Source: Aestuariibaculum suncheonense
Lineage (GTDB): Bacteria; Bacteroidota; Bacteroidia; Flavobacteriales; Flavobacteriaceae
Assembly: GCF_014596935.1 (NCBI RefSeq)
Contig: NZ_JACVXC010000001.1
Coordinates: 430,783-494,782 of the forward strand
DNA: 64,000 nt
Direction: 5' to 3'
Shown here piece by piece: positions 1 through 9,500 of the stretch. Both the position numbers and the translations under genes were made by a program. Under the pieces are notes generated by a model. It was given only the letters and a program-made list of their open reading frames with translations. It searched no databases and was not told the origin of the DNA. Positions within the stretch are counted from its first letter, which is position 1. Every line of letters starts with the position of its first letter.

Positions 1-1222
1 TGTACTGAGGAATATTGGGTCTAAGATACTTCGCTAAACCTAAGTTTAAATCTTTAATACCCTGAACCACACATTTCGCAATTTCATTTGCTCCAAAACT
101 ATTAAAATGCGTATTGTCTTCTAATTTTTCGGTTTGCCCTGGAAATGTATTTGCCGGATATTGAACAAAGGCCAGTCTTGATGGTTCATCACCCCAGCTT
201 TCGTACATGTCTGTTGTCATTTTGGTGATGTCAATTAGAGGCACATTTAAGTCTTTAGCCACTTTTCGCATTGCATCAGGGAAGTCACCATGAGTTTCTT
301 TTAGAGAGCCATTTGCATTGAACGCTCGGCGTTGGGTTGGCGTACATAAAACAGGTATGCCACCTTTATCAAGAGCCTTTGTAATGTATTCTTTTAAGTA
401 TTTGGTGTAAGATTCCCAAGGCCCAATACCTTCACCTTTTTGCTTTTCGTCGTTATGCGCAAATTCAATAAACAGGTAATCGCCTGGTTTCATTATCGAT
501 AAAATTTTGTCTAAACGTTTTACAGCTTTAAATGCACTTAAAGAAGATCCAGACTCGGCATAGTTGGCTACTACAGCTTCATCTGTCAAATAATTAGTGA
601 AAAATTGTCCCCATGAAGCCCAGGGTTCCACGTCTTGGTCGGTTACAGTGGAATCTCCTGCAAGGAAAATGGTTGTAATGTTTGAAGTAGGGGTAATGCT
701 AAGGCTTTGAATAGCTGGCGTTCCTGAGAATTCTATGGTTAATTTATCATCCCAATTGAGTTGATTTTTATCACGATCTTTTATTCGAATATAGTTGTTC
801 ACGTCTATTTTAGTGGATCTAACATTAACAGTGAAAGAAACGTGTCTGCTGTCTTTTTTATCGACTTTTAGTTCTTTAAGCATTAGTCGTCTGGATTCTG
901 CTTTGATGGTAGTTTCAGAATATTTTTTGTCTCCTAAAACTAAATCGACTTTGTAAAATCCTTCAGGTAAACTAACTGAAAAATAAACTGAATTTGTAGT
1001 AATTAAGGCCTTTTTACTAAATTTTACATTGCTAGCTGTATTGAAATCGAAACCATAGCCTTTATTTTCGTCATAAACCAAGGCTTCAGAAATGTGTGTA
1101 GCGTTAGAAGCAGTGTTTTTTGTTCCGAAGTCAAAATATTGATTATGTTTAGTTTGGGCTGTACCATAAAGTGAAGCTACTAAAAATAAACATGCAAAAA
1201 GGCTGCTTTTGTGATGAATCAT
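1..1222 (-). CDS. Rhamnogalacturonan acetylesterase-like SGNH hydrolase, C-terminus beyond the window
   Basis: The reading frame opens at an ATG at 1222 and runs off the left edge after about 407 codons. The start MIHHKSSLFACLFLVASLYG is a Sec signal peptide ending near AQ. A beta-rich N-terminal domain (about residues 25-170) is followed by an SGNH/GDSL esterase domain. Block I is AGDSTVTD (nucleophile Ser), block II is NYAESGSS, block III is EFAHNDEK, and the Asp-His pair is in DNTHFNSFGA. Proteins of this CE12-like layout remove acetyl groups from rhamnogalacturonan I. The neighbouring GntR regulator and GH28 fit that role. A DNA element shared with the GH28 promoter lies just upstream. 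The family call is firm; the exact substrate is inferred from the motifs and the neighbourhood. Confidence 0.88.
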   Translation of the reverse strand, partial: MIHHKSSLFACLFLVASLYGTAQTKHNQYFDFGTKNTASNATHISEALVYDENKGYGFDFNTASNVKFSKKALITTNSVYFSVSLPEGFYKVDLVLGDKKYSETTIKAESRRLMLKELKVDKKDSRHVSFTVNVRSTKIDVNNYIRIKDRDKNQLNWDDKLTIEFSGTPAIQSLSITPTSNITTIFLAGDSTVTDQDVEPWASWGQFFTNYLTDEAVVANYAESGSSLSAFKAVKRLDKILSIMKPGDYLFIEFAHNDEKQKGEGIGPWESYTKYLKEYITKALDKGGIPVLCTPTQRRAFNANGSLKETHGDFPDAMRKVAKDLNVPLIDITKMTTDMYESWGDEPSRLAFVQYPANTFPGQTEKLEDNTHFNSFGANEIAKCVVQGIKDLNLGLAKYLRPNIPQY

Positions 1223-1255
1223 AAAATGTATTTTTTACTAAAATATGAGTAATAC

Positions 1256-1279
1256 AAAAAAGAACCATCCTGTACTATT
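1256..1279 (-). promoter_or_regulatory. Putative regulator site upstream of the acetylesterase gene
   Basis: Read on the minus strand this is AATAGTACAGGAT, then GG, then TTCTTTTTT. It ends 33 bases before the ATG at 1222. The same AGTACAGGAT and GTTCTTTTTT blocks occur before the GH28 gene at 2594, with one extra base between them. Because the two copies flank the GntR gene, they are candidate operators of that regulator; that link is inference. Confidence 0.5.
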
Positions 1280-1298
1280 CTGAAACAGAATTTTTTTT

Positions 1299-2345
1299 TT
1301 ACACCGAATTTCTTTCAATGTATTCAAAAACGTTTTTAACTTTTTCCTTTTTATTATTTAGAACCAGGTAGGCGGCTGTTTCTCCCATAGCTTTAAAATG
1401 GGTGCTTACCACATTAATACCCAATAAGTCTTTTAAAGGAGTGTCGTTATATGATATAATACCTATATCTTTTCCCAAAGTTAAGTCTTTTGCCCGAACT
1501 TGGCGTACCAGATTTACCAAGTCGTGTTCTTCAATGATAATATAGGTGTCTTTACTATCCAGATCCATGTCATCATAAATCTCATTTAATATTTCAAAGT
1601 CGAAATTGTATTTTGAGCAAAATTTTCTAAATCCGTGAACAATGCGCTGGGGGTAAGGGTATACAGATTTAGACGGATAAACCAAGACGAGTTTGTCGTA
1701 TTTTTTTAATTTATCAACACCTTTTTTCAAGGCCTCATAAATATCTTCCTGAAAATCCTGATAAACTGCACCGTAATTCCCTTTAATTTCTAATTTGTTA
1801 TTGTCAAGAATAATGAGTTTATCTTTTGGAATTTTGTTTAAAACCTCCTGGACCATATGTGTTGTACTAATATGGTTAGAGTCGTCTGTTTTAAAATGAG
1901 GCATAATCACGTAGTAGTCGTAAGCTCCTAAGTTGCGTTCTAAGGTTTTAGTAAAGATGGATTCTTCACAATGGTAAACCGATAAAGTCACTAAACTATT
2001 AATGCCTAAACTGTTTACAAACGAGTTGTAAATCAGCATTTTGTAAGAGCTTAATTTGTTAATCATGAAGAAGATTTGAATTTTAGAAATCAAATCGGTT
2101 TTCGCGGTATAATACCCTTTACCTTTTACAGAGACAATGACTTTTTGTTCTTTAAGCTGTTTGTAAGCTTTCTCAACCGTGTCTCGAGACAGATAGCAGG
2201 ATTCGCTTAATTCGTTTATAGAAGGAATCTTTTCGCCAACTTTTAATTTGCCTTTCGAAATATCATTAATAATGGAATCGACAATTTGTTTGTATTTAGG
2301 AACACGCGACGATTCGTTTATTTTAATTTCAATTTGTTGAGCCAT
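1299..2345 (-). CDS. GntR-family transcriptional regulator with sugar-binding (LacI/PBP-like) sensor domain
   Basis: This is a 348-residue cytoplasmic protein without a signal peptide. Residues about 10-80 form a GntR winged helix (VPKYKQIVDSIINDISKG, then LSRDTVEKAYKQL with VKGKGYYTA closing the wing). Residues about 90-345 resemble a periplasmic-binding-protein type sensor (DIGIISYNDTPLKDLLGINVVS, STHFKAMGETAAYLVL). Regulators of this layout in Bacteroidota usually sit in polysaccharide loci and respond to a sugar. It lies between the acetylesterase and the GH28 gene, both of which carry the same promoter element, so they are its probable targets. A -7-like TAATTTTG box lies about 50 bases upstream of its start. 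The ligand is unknown. Confidence 0.85.
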   Translation of the reverse strand: MAQQIEIKINESSRVPKYKQIVDSIINDISKGKLKVGEKIPSINELSESCYLSRDTVEKAYKQLKEQKVIVSVKGKGYYTAKTDLISKIQIFFMINKLSSYKMLIYNSFVNSLGINSLVTLSVYHCEESIFTKTLERNLGAYDYYVIMPHFKTDDSNHISTTHMVQEVLNKIPKDKLIILDNNKLEIKGNYGAVYQDFQEDIYEALKKGVDKLKKYDKLVLVYPSKSVYPYPQRIVHGFRKFCSKYNFDFEILNEIYDDMDLDSKDTYIIIEEHDLVNLVRQVRAKDLTLGKDIGIISYNDTPLKDLLGINVVSTHFKAMGETAAYLVLNNKKEKVKNVFEYIERNSV

Positions 2346-2391
2346 AAAATTGATTTGCTATTGTTTAAATCTCTTTTGTTAGGGTATCTAG

Positions 2392-2399
2392 CAAAATTA
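2392..2399 (-). promoter_or_regulatory. Possible -7 box of the GntR gene
   Basis: The minus strand reads TAATTTTG, which fits the Bacteroidota -7 consensus TAnnTTTG, 46 bases before the GntR start. No TTG at the usual 17-23 base distance is obvious, so the call is weak. Confidence 0.3.
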
Positions 2400-2532
2400 G
2401 CATAAAAATACAATTGAAGTAAGGTTCTGCCGGGTTTTTTAGGGATTTCTAACGGTTTGCTTTTCAAAATTGAAAGCCTCGTAAAATTGAGTTTGCTTTA
2501 AATAGAAATCGTTCTATAAGTAATATCGTGTA

Positions 2533-2554
2533 AGTACAGGATACGTTCTTTTTT
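2533..2554 (+). promoter_or_regulatory. Putative regulator site upstream of the GH28 gene
   Basis: It reads AGTACAGGAT, then ACG, then TTCTTTTTT, and ends 39 bases before the ATG at 2594. It matches the element in front of the acetylesterase gene in sequence and in distance to the start codon. The GntR regulator encoded between them is the likely binder. Confidence 0.5.
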
Positions 2555-2593
2555 AGAATCCGTTAAATTTACGTTTCACATTGCAACTAAACT

Positions 2594-4072
2594 ATGACAT
2601 ATTTCAAACTGATTACGCTTATTTTTATAGGCATTTTTATGACTTCTTGTAAAGAAAATAAAGAACCAAAAGCACAATTATCAAATAGACCTGAAGCCTT
2701 CAGCCCCGAATGGGTAAGAAAGGTGGGTGCCAAAGCTTTTGAAACTCCAAAAGACACCTTTTATGTTAATGATTTTGGAGCTGTTAATGATGGGAAAACA
2801 TTAAATACAAAAGCTATTCAAAAAACTATTGATGCCTGTGTAGAAGGAGGTGGTGGAACGGTAACTTTTAAATCAGGAGAGTATCTTTCTGGTTCCATTT
2901 TTATTAAAAGTGGCGTTAATTTTATAGTTCCTAAAGGTGTGATTTTAAAAGGAAGTGAAAATATAAAAGATTATAAAGAAATTGATACTCGTGTAGCTGG
3001 TATCGAGATGGTTTGGCCGGCAGCTTTAATCAACATAGAGAATCAGAATAATGTGGTTTTAGGCGGAGAAGGTGTTATTGACGGACAAGGAAAAGTATTT
3101 TGGGATTACTATTGGGATTTGCGAAAAAACGATTATGAACCTCGAGGTTTACGCTGGATTGTCGATTATGATGCAAAGCGCCCGAGAACGGTTTTAGTTC
3201 AAAATTCTAAAAACGTTTTTGTCACTGATTTAAATCTGCAACGCGCCGGATTCTGGACGGTTCAGGTGTTATATTCCGAATATATTACTGTAGATGGTTT
3301 AAAAATCAGAAACAATATTGGCGGTCACGGACCAAGCACCGATGGGGTTGATATCGATTCCTCAAAGTGGATTTTAGTTCAAAATTGCGATATCGACTGT
3401 AATGATGATAATTTCTGCTTAAAAGCAGGTCGTGACTGGGATGGGCAACGCGTTAATAAACCAACAGAATACGTCGTGATTAAAGATTGTATTGCAAGAC
3501 AAGGCGCCGGATTATTTACATTAGGTAGTGAAACTTCAGGAAGTATTCGTCATGTTTATGTCTCAAACATTAAAGGGATAGGCACCAAAAACGGACTGAA
3601 TATTAAATCGGCAACCAATCGAGGCGGAACGGTAGAAGATATTTATCTAGAGAATATTAAAATGGATAGCGTTCGTGCCTTCATGCAGGTTGGGATGAAC
3701 TGGAACCCGAATTACAGCTATTCAAAATTACCGGAAGGCTTTAATAAAGATTCTATTCCTATACATTGGAAGAAGATGTTGGAACGTGTTTTACCAGAGA
3801 AAGGTATTCCAACATTTAGAAATATTACCTTAAACAATATTCAGGTGAAAGGCGCTGAAACAGCCATTAATGTTAATGGTTTAGAACAATCAATAATTGA
3901 TAATGTGACTTTAAATTATGTTTATATCCAGGCCGAAAAGGCCGGGAAAATAAGTTATAGTTCCAACTGGAATATTAACAACGTAAAGATTTTAGCTGAT
4001 GGCGGTGAGCATGTTTTGTTAGAAAATACAGAAAATATTGATTTGCAAGATTGCGTTTACAAATTGGAATAG
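2594..4072 (+). CDS. GH28-family polygalacturonase-like hydrolase, lipoprotein
   Basis: The 492-residue protein starts with a lipoprotein signal (lipobox MTSC, Cys19). After it comes NDFGAVNDGKTLNTKAIQKT, the usual opening of a GH28 right-handed beta-helix. The catalytic region shows STDGVDIDSS (NTDG position) and NDDNFCLKAGRDWDG (DD pair). The usual GHG is replaced by QGAG and the usual RIK by NIK, before the SATNRGG turn. The aspartates are therefore kept but the histidine and arginine are not. This suggests a GH28 subgroup with another specificity, such as an exo-acting rhamnogalacturonan or oligogalacturonide enzyme. It should act in the periplasm or at the surface. The gene stands alone, divergent from the GntR regulator. 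Confidence 0.85.
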   Translation: MTYFKLITLIFIGIFMTSCKENKEPKAQLSNRPEAFSPEWVRKVGAKAFETPKDTFYVNDFGAVNDGKTLNTKAIQKTIDACVEGGGGTVTFKSGEYLSGSIFIKSGVNFIVPKGVILKGSENIKDYKEIDTRVAGIEMVWPAALINIENQNNVVLGGEGVIDGQGKVFWDYYWDLRKNDYEPRGLRWIVDYDAKRPRTVLVQNSKNVFVTDLNLQRAGFWTVQVLYSEYITVDGLKIRNNIGGHGPSTDGVDIDSSKWILVQNCDIDCNDDNFCLKAGRDWDGQRVNKPTEYVVIKDCIARQGAGLFTLGSETSGSIRHVYVSNIKGIGTKNGLNIKSATNRGGTVEDIYLENIKMDSVRAFMQVGMNWNPNYSYSKLPEGFNKDSIPIHWKKMLERVLPEKGIPTFRNITLNNIQVKGAETAINVNGLEQSIIDNVTLNYVYIQAEKAGKISYSSNWNINNVKILADGGEHVLLENTENIDLQDCVYKLE

Positions 4073-4170
4073 TGGAGTTTACTTTGGGTAAATCGAATGG
4101 TTTTATAATGTGTGAATAGGGGGAAGACATAAATTTATGATAATTCTCATTACTATGGGTTTTTAAGTAA

Positions 4171-4361
4171 AGAAAATCTATAGACAAAATTAATCGAAAA
4201 AAGGTTGTGACACGACATAATGTTAATATTGCAGAAGTCGATACTTTATATCTTTAAATGTGGGGAATGGCGAGTTTTCTTTTACAGTGGATGTTAAGGG
4301 ATTTCAATCGTTTCCTGGGTTTTATCAAAACGGAGTGCTATTTGGAACGCAATCGGAGTAG
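4171..4361 (+). pseudogene. Decayed N-terminal remnant of a large glycoside-hydrolase-type protein
   Basis: Two frames read together give a protein-like start. From 4183, one frame encodes DKINRKKVVTRHNVNIAEVD and then TLYL before a TAA at 4255. From 4260, another frame encodes VGNGEFSFTVDVKGFQSFPG and continues FYQNGVLFGTQSE to a TAG at 4359, where a Trp codon would be expected. From memory, secreted GH65-like/GH95-like proteins of Bacteroidota begin with a similar VTRHN, DTL, VGNGEFAFT, GLQSFP and GTQSEWG series. The fragment thus carries a frameshift and a stop and has lost everything downstream. A 61-residue ORF overlapping it (4258-4443) is in a third frame and is not a gene. Confidence 0.55.
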
Positions 4362-4493
4362 GGCTATAGTGATAGCATTAATGTGTGCTGGTTATGACGG
4401 AAATACCATTGAAAACCCTGGATTTCCAAAAGATGGAATGTAAAAATAGTAAGGGTCGAATTCTATGTATTAGTTGGTAATTTGAAATAGAGA

Positions 4494-4529
4494 TAAAAAA
4501 AGGAAGGGTTTCAACCCTTCCTTTTTTTG
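4494..4529. terminator. Bidirectional intrinsic terminator
   Basis: A perfect hairpin, AAGGAAGGGTT-TC-AACCCTTCCTT, is flanked by an A run on the left and a T run on the right. It lies between two convergent genes (GH28 at 2594 and PL9 at 6408) and can serve both. Confidence 0.85.
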
Positions 4530-4551
4530 ATTAACACATTTTAATTATTGG

Positions 4552-6408
4552 TTACTTTTCAAAAGCACCTATATCTGGATTGCTACCTGTAAACTCTAAT
4601 CCCACATCCACTCCTGCATCGATTAAATCACTGCCAGAAACAAGCTTCATAAAGTCGATATTTGGTAAGCTGCCATCAGCATTTCTTGCAGTTGCCAATA
4701 AATCAATATTAAGGTTAACAAAATCTGAAGCATCTGCTGTAATTCCATTTTGCCAACTGTTGTTTGTAATGTCTGTTGTTGTAGCGTTTAGGCTATCGCT
4801 ATTTGTTCCATCTAAACTGATGGTGTTTTTAATAGTTAGAGAATTGGCAATATTCGTGCTACTAAAACTGATGTTTCTACCATTGCTGTAAGCCGAACAG
4901 TTATACAACGTAATATCTCCTCGGTTGCTGTTGTGGTCAAATCCATCAACAATGTTTCCAACAGCTATACAGTTTTTGTAGATTGCATTGTGTTTTAGTA
5001 ATTTATCATCACTACCGCCTGTTTTAAAGCCGTTACCGTCGCCGGCACCAACAGATCCATCTTTTAAAACGCCGTTTTTAAAAGCCCAACAGTTGATGTA
5101 AGTGGTTGTGATATTGTCGTTTCCTCTTAAATAGCCATCCCAGCCATCATCAAGGTTTTGCCAGGCACGACAACCAATAAATTTATTTGCTGTCCCAGCA
5201 TCTAATTTACAGGCGAAACCATCGGCATTTTCTAAAGTAGAATCAGCATTATAGAAAGAGTCACAATTTAAAATCGTGTTGTTTGACGCACCGTTACCTA
5301 ATTGTAATCCGGTATCGGCGTTTTCACTGAAGGTACAGAATTCGATAAGGTTATTATTTCCTTCTATAAACATGCCGTTATCTCCAGCTTTATAAATATC
5401 GACACCATATATGTGCCAGAACGAACCACTAAGTTGTATGCCTCGGTTTGATGAGCTTTCGGACATCGCAGAGAAGTCAAATTTAGGACGGGTTGTATCA
5501 TCTGGATGTGCTAACAGAGAGATTTCGTTACCGTAGCTTCCACTATTTGAAAGTTCTATTGTTGAACTAAATGAATAATCTCCTCCGTGAACATATATTT
5601 TCTGTCCGGGAGCAGCTGATGCAATGGCATCCAAAAGTTCCTGAGCTGTACTTACGATGGTTCCATCTAATGCATTCGAATCGGCATCACCTGTTTTAAA
5701 GGTGTAAGTTGTACTTATAGATGTGTTTATTCCATCGCTTACCTCAACATGCCAATAGTAAATTTTGTCTTGTTCAACGGCTATATCTAATGAAGTTTCT
5801 GTGATATTTTTCCAGGCTTCAAGAGGTTCTTGCTTTCCGTCAACAATATCTGCATATACAGTGAAAGTTAAGTCATCGCCATCGGTGTCTGTTGTTGGAC
5901 TTTCCCAAGTAAGGGTAACTTTTCCTTCTACGGGTTTAACTGTGGCTCCGGAAAACGGACTAACCAAAGTCGCTGGGATAGGTACGTTGTTTTCCTCTCC
6001 ATCTGCAGCTAAATAAAATTTCCAGACTTCAGATTCAGTAACTGTATTTCCTGAGTTTCGGGAAGTCACTTGCCAAACATAAGGATAGCCTCGTAATAAT
6101 TTTACTGTAGTTGAGGTTTCAGTTAAGCCAACATTAAGCGTAGTGTTTCGCGTAATTAAATTGGTAATGGTTAGGTTGTATTTTTCTGTATAATCAGAAG
6201 GTTCCCAACTAAAAGTCACGTCGGCTTTGTCATCTAAAACTGCACCAACTTCACATTCCTGATTGTTTAATGGAAGTGATAAGGAGGCTTCACCAGGAGT
6301 ATTTTTGTAGGTTTTGTTAACCTCGTCATCGGAACAGGAGGTTAGCACGCTGATGGTTGTTAAAACCAGTAATGTTTTAAAACTAAATATATTTCTTAAG
6401 CTTTTCAT
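4552..6408 (-). CDS. PL9-family pectate lyase, lipoprotein with N-terminal Fn3-like domains
   Basis: The 618-residue protein carries a lipoprotein signal (VLTSCSDDE). Two fibronectin-III/Ig-like domains (about residues 40-245, with YPYVWQVTSRNSG and IYYWHVEVSDG strands) precede a right-handed beta-helix (about 250-618). The helix has the PL9 signature: NADGFACKLDAGTANKFIG followed by CRAWQNLDDGWDGY. In characterised PL9 enzymes the corresponding Lys is the catalytic base and the Asp residues bind calcium. It should cut de-esterified homogalacturonan by beta-elimination. The gene lies 96 bases downstream of the giant methylesterase gene on the same strand, so de-esterification and lyase activity may be co-expressed. 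Confidence 0.88.
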   Translation of the reverse strand: MKSLRNIFSFKTLLVLTTISVLTSCSDDEVNKTYKNTPGEASLSLPLNNQECEVGAVLDDKADVTFSWEPSDYTEKYNLTITNLITRNTTLNVGLTETSTTVKLLRGYPYVWQVTSRNSGNTVTESEVWKFYLAADGEENNVPIPATLVSPFSGATVKPVEGKVTLTWESPTTDTDGDDLTFTVYADIVDGKQEPLEAWKNITETSLDIAVEQDKIYYWHVEVSDGINTSISTTYTFKTGDADSNALDGTIVSTAQELLDAIASAAPGQKIYVHGGDYSFSSTIELSNSGSYGNEISLLAHPDDTTRPKFDFSAMSESSSNRGIQLSGSFWHIYGVDIYKAGDNGMFIEGNNNLIEFCTFSENADTGLQLGNGASNNTILNCDSFYNADSTLENADGFACKLDAGTANKFIGCRAWQNLDDGWDGYLRGNDNITTTYINCWAFKNGVLKDGSVGAGDGNGFKTGGSDDKLLKHNAIYKNCIAVGNIVDGFDHNSNRGDITLYNCSAYSNGRNISFSSTNIANSLTIKNTISLDGTNSDSLNATTTDITNNSWQNGITADASDFVNLNIDLLATARNADGSLPNIDFMKLVSGSDLIDAGVDVGLEFTGSNPDIGAFEK

Positions 6409-6504
6409 CTGTTTAAGTTTTATTGTTTTTTATCGGTCAGATGCTATTCGCCATAATTGTTTTGGTTGGTATCAACATCTTGTTATGGCTCATTTCATAG
6501 TCGA

Positions 6505-9500
6505 TTATTCTTTAATGATTTTAACTGATTTTCTAACGGTTTTACCATCTAATGACAGAACGTAAGATCCTGATTTCATCATTGAAATATTGAGTTCTAT
6601 AACCCTATTAGAAGGAACATTTTCAGATTTAGACATAAGGTTTCTTCCGGTAACGTCGAACAGTCCAACGTTAATTGAGTCGTCTGTTCCACCAACATAA
6701 ATTTGAACAAAACCTTTTGTTGGGTTAGGGTAGGCTGAAATACTTTCAGAAACAAATATTTGTTCGAAGAATTTTCCTTGACAAACTTCATCTGTGGTTA
6801 CCACAATAGTGTTTGAACCTCCTGTTAAATCAATAACAATTTCAGATTTGCTAGTGGTTGTTGTTTTTCCATTGTGTTCAACATGGTAAACTGAAGCACC
6901 AGACATAGTTAAAGTTATGGTGTTGTTATCGTGATTAACAACCGAATATGTTGTAAGTGGCTCTGGCCCATTTAATGTCACATTAAAGCACTGCTCGTAA
7001 TCATCTTTGCCTTCTATTGTAATGCAAATAGTATAGGTGCCACTTGCTAATTCCGATACTCTATCAGAGAATTCGTTAGTAGAAGAAAGCGTTAATGTAT
7101 AGTTTGTACTTGATCCGGAAATATTCACATTATAGGTATAGTCGTTATTATCTGCACTTACACTTATTGACCCGTTATTTCCACCATTACAAGTTGAAGC
7201 TGTTGTGACAATACTATAATTATCGGCAGGAAGTTCAAATACTTCGCAACCAAAAACATCTATGGTAGCACCCACTGTTGAATTAGGACAGCTATCTTCA
7301 TTATCCATTAAACCATCACCGTCACTATCGTCACAAACATCGCCAATACCATCATTGTCCATGTCGGCTTGGTCTGGATTGTAAGTGTCAATACAATTAT
7401 CTGTAGCATCGGAAATTCCATCGTTATCGGTATCTTCATTTTCTATTAAAGTTGGAATCGGATCCCAGTCATCATTTCCTTTTGTGAAATTAAAAGTGGT
7501 TATTTCGGTACCATCGGTTAAGGTAGGAGTACTTAACACTGTGGACCACGACGCACGATTAGCACTATTATTTTCTCCAGATTTTTCAATACTACCAAAT
7601 TCATACATTAACGCCGATTCACCTCCTAAGGTATTTCTCCAGCCTTCAGCATCGATTAATGATTTTCCTTCGTAACCGTTAAAGGTTGAAACATCGATAT
7701 TGGTTTTGTAAAAAACAACTTCGCTGGTTGTTGCTTGCCAAGGTCTGCCAAAGTACCCTGGTTTAGCGCCTTGCGAAGAAGCCGTGTTTACACCTGGGAT
7801 AGTTGAAATTACATTACATTCGTACATTAAAAATCCTCTTCCACTTCCTTGTTGTGCTGCGGTAATGTATGCGGCATCGCTACTTACATCGCTTGTGTTT
7901 AATACAAAGTCAGATTGATAGAATACAGCCGTCATGCCTCCAAAAATATAATCTACAGCACCCATATAGGCACCTTTGTAAGCTACGACTCTCGCGTTAG
8001 AACCACCGTAGAACGAATCTTGTCTACCAACAATACGACATTTATTTAAGATAACTTGATCAGCACCGTTGGCAATACCTATGGCAGCGGCACGTTCAAC
8101 AAAACTACGATCCTGAACACTGGTATTTCCGTAATCTGTTGGTCTTGTACCTTTGTTTCCGTTTCCTAATTCAACAATATCTTCAGATTCTTTTTTAGAA
8201 ATGTATTGGTTGAAAGAGTTTTCAATAATAATATCTTCAGCAATAAATCCAGTGCTTTTTACGACTAAAGTTGCATTCCAGTAAGAGGCATTGGTTGTAC
8301 CGGAAACATTGGTGTATAACTGATAGCCATTAGCTTTATTAACAGCTAGAGCTTCGGGGTTCCATTTGTTGTCGGTTCCTTGACTAAAGTAGTTGTAACC
8401 ATACCCGTAATATGATGTAATACGAACAGCATGATCATCAATATCAACACCTTTATTTTTTAAAGCAATACTTGGTTCTGGAGATGTATTTTTAAGCGTG
8501 ATATTAGGGTTGTCGATAACTACCATTTCTTCGTAATTACCGGCGTCAATTAATACGGTAACGCGTTCGTTGTTTGGTCGATCCATTCTGGAAATGGCAT
8601 TTAAGGCGCCATTTATAGTTTGATAATCTTTATCAACACCAACTCGTAATTCTGGTTTATAATCTACAACAGGTACTACCTGAATATTGGTAATATAGGT
8701 AGATGCATTAATTGTTATAGTTGCGGTGCCAACGGAGGTTCCTGCATATTTATATTCAACAGATTCGAATTGAGAGGTGCTGCCACTATTCGTGGTTATT
8801 GCCGTGCCTCCGTCAATAGAAAAGTTAGCAGCATAGTAATAGGTTACAATCATTTTCTCTCCCGGTTGCAGAGGTATATTAATTTCTCCACCTGTAGCAC
8901 AAGCTAAATGTCCTTTAGCTCTTTCATTTTTAATAGCTCCGGCAGTACCTGTAAATGATATGCCTTTGTAAAATAATGTACTTGAAGTTATGTCGGCATC
9001 ATTAAATGGCCAATTGGTAACAGTGTTAAAGGTTAGCGTTTTTGTTTGTATAGCATCGTTAATTTCTAAATTCGATGTTAAAGCCAATTCAATAGGGTAT
9101 TCGTCTAAACCAGAGGTTGTAATGGCATAAACACCATTCCTCAAGACTACTGTAGTTACATCGTTAAACGTATAGCTGTATCCTGCTTCATTCAGGTTTG
9201 TAAAAGTGATTGAAAGTTTTGCTTTTTGTTCGGCATTTAAACCCGGAGTGTCAATGTTTACAGCATATGTTGCTTTGGTTTCAAAAGTTATATTTTGTGT
9301 AGTATCACTGGCTGGAATTGTAACAGTGTTTGAAGGAATAAAATAATCATTAACACCTTCAGCACTTATCGTATATTCTAAATTTGCTTCCAGTTGTACA
9401 GTATAGGTTCCTGTGTTAGAATCTAAAGTTACTTGAGGAGTAAAAACAGTATTCGAATTTGGGTCTGGAGTAAACATCAAACTTAGATTAGCTATGTTTG

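Noticed and set aside
1299-2345. The GntR protein as binder of the AATCGATT palindromes
   Set aside because: None of the four copies is near the GntR gene, and a different conserved element flanks it. A LacI-type protein from outside the window fits the dyad better.
3975-4187. 70-residue ORF on the minus strand overlapping the GH28 end
   Set aside because: It is antisense to the GH28 C-terminus and to the spacer, with no domain and no promoter.
4258-4443. 61-residue ORF on the plus strand
   Set aside because: It reads in a third frame across the decayed hydrolase remnant. The protein-like sequence lies in the other two frames.
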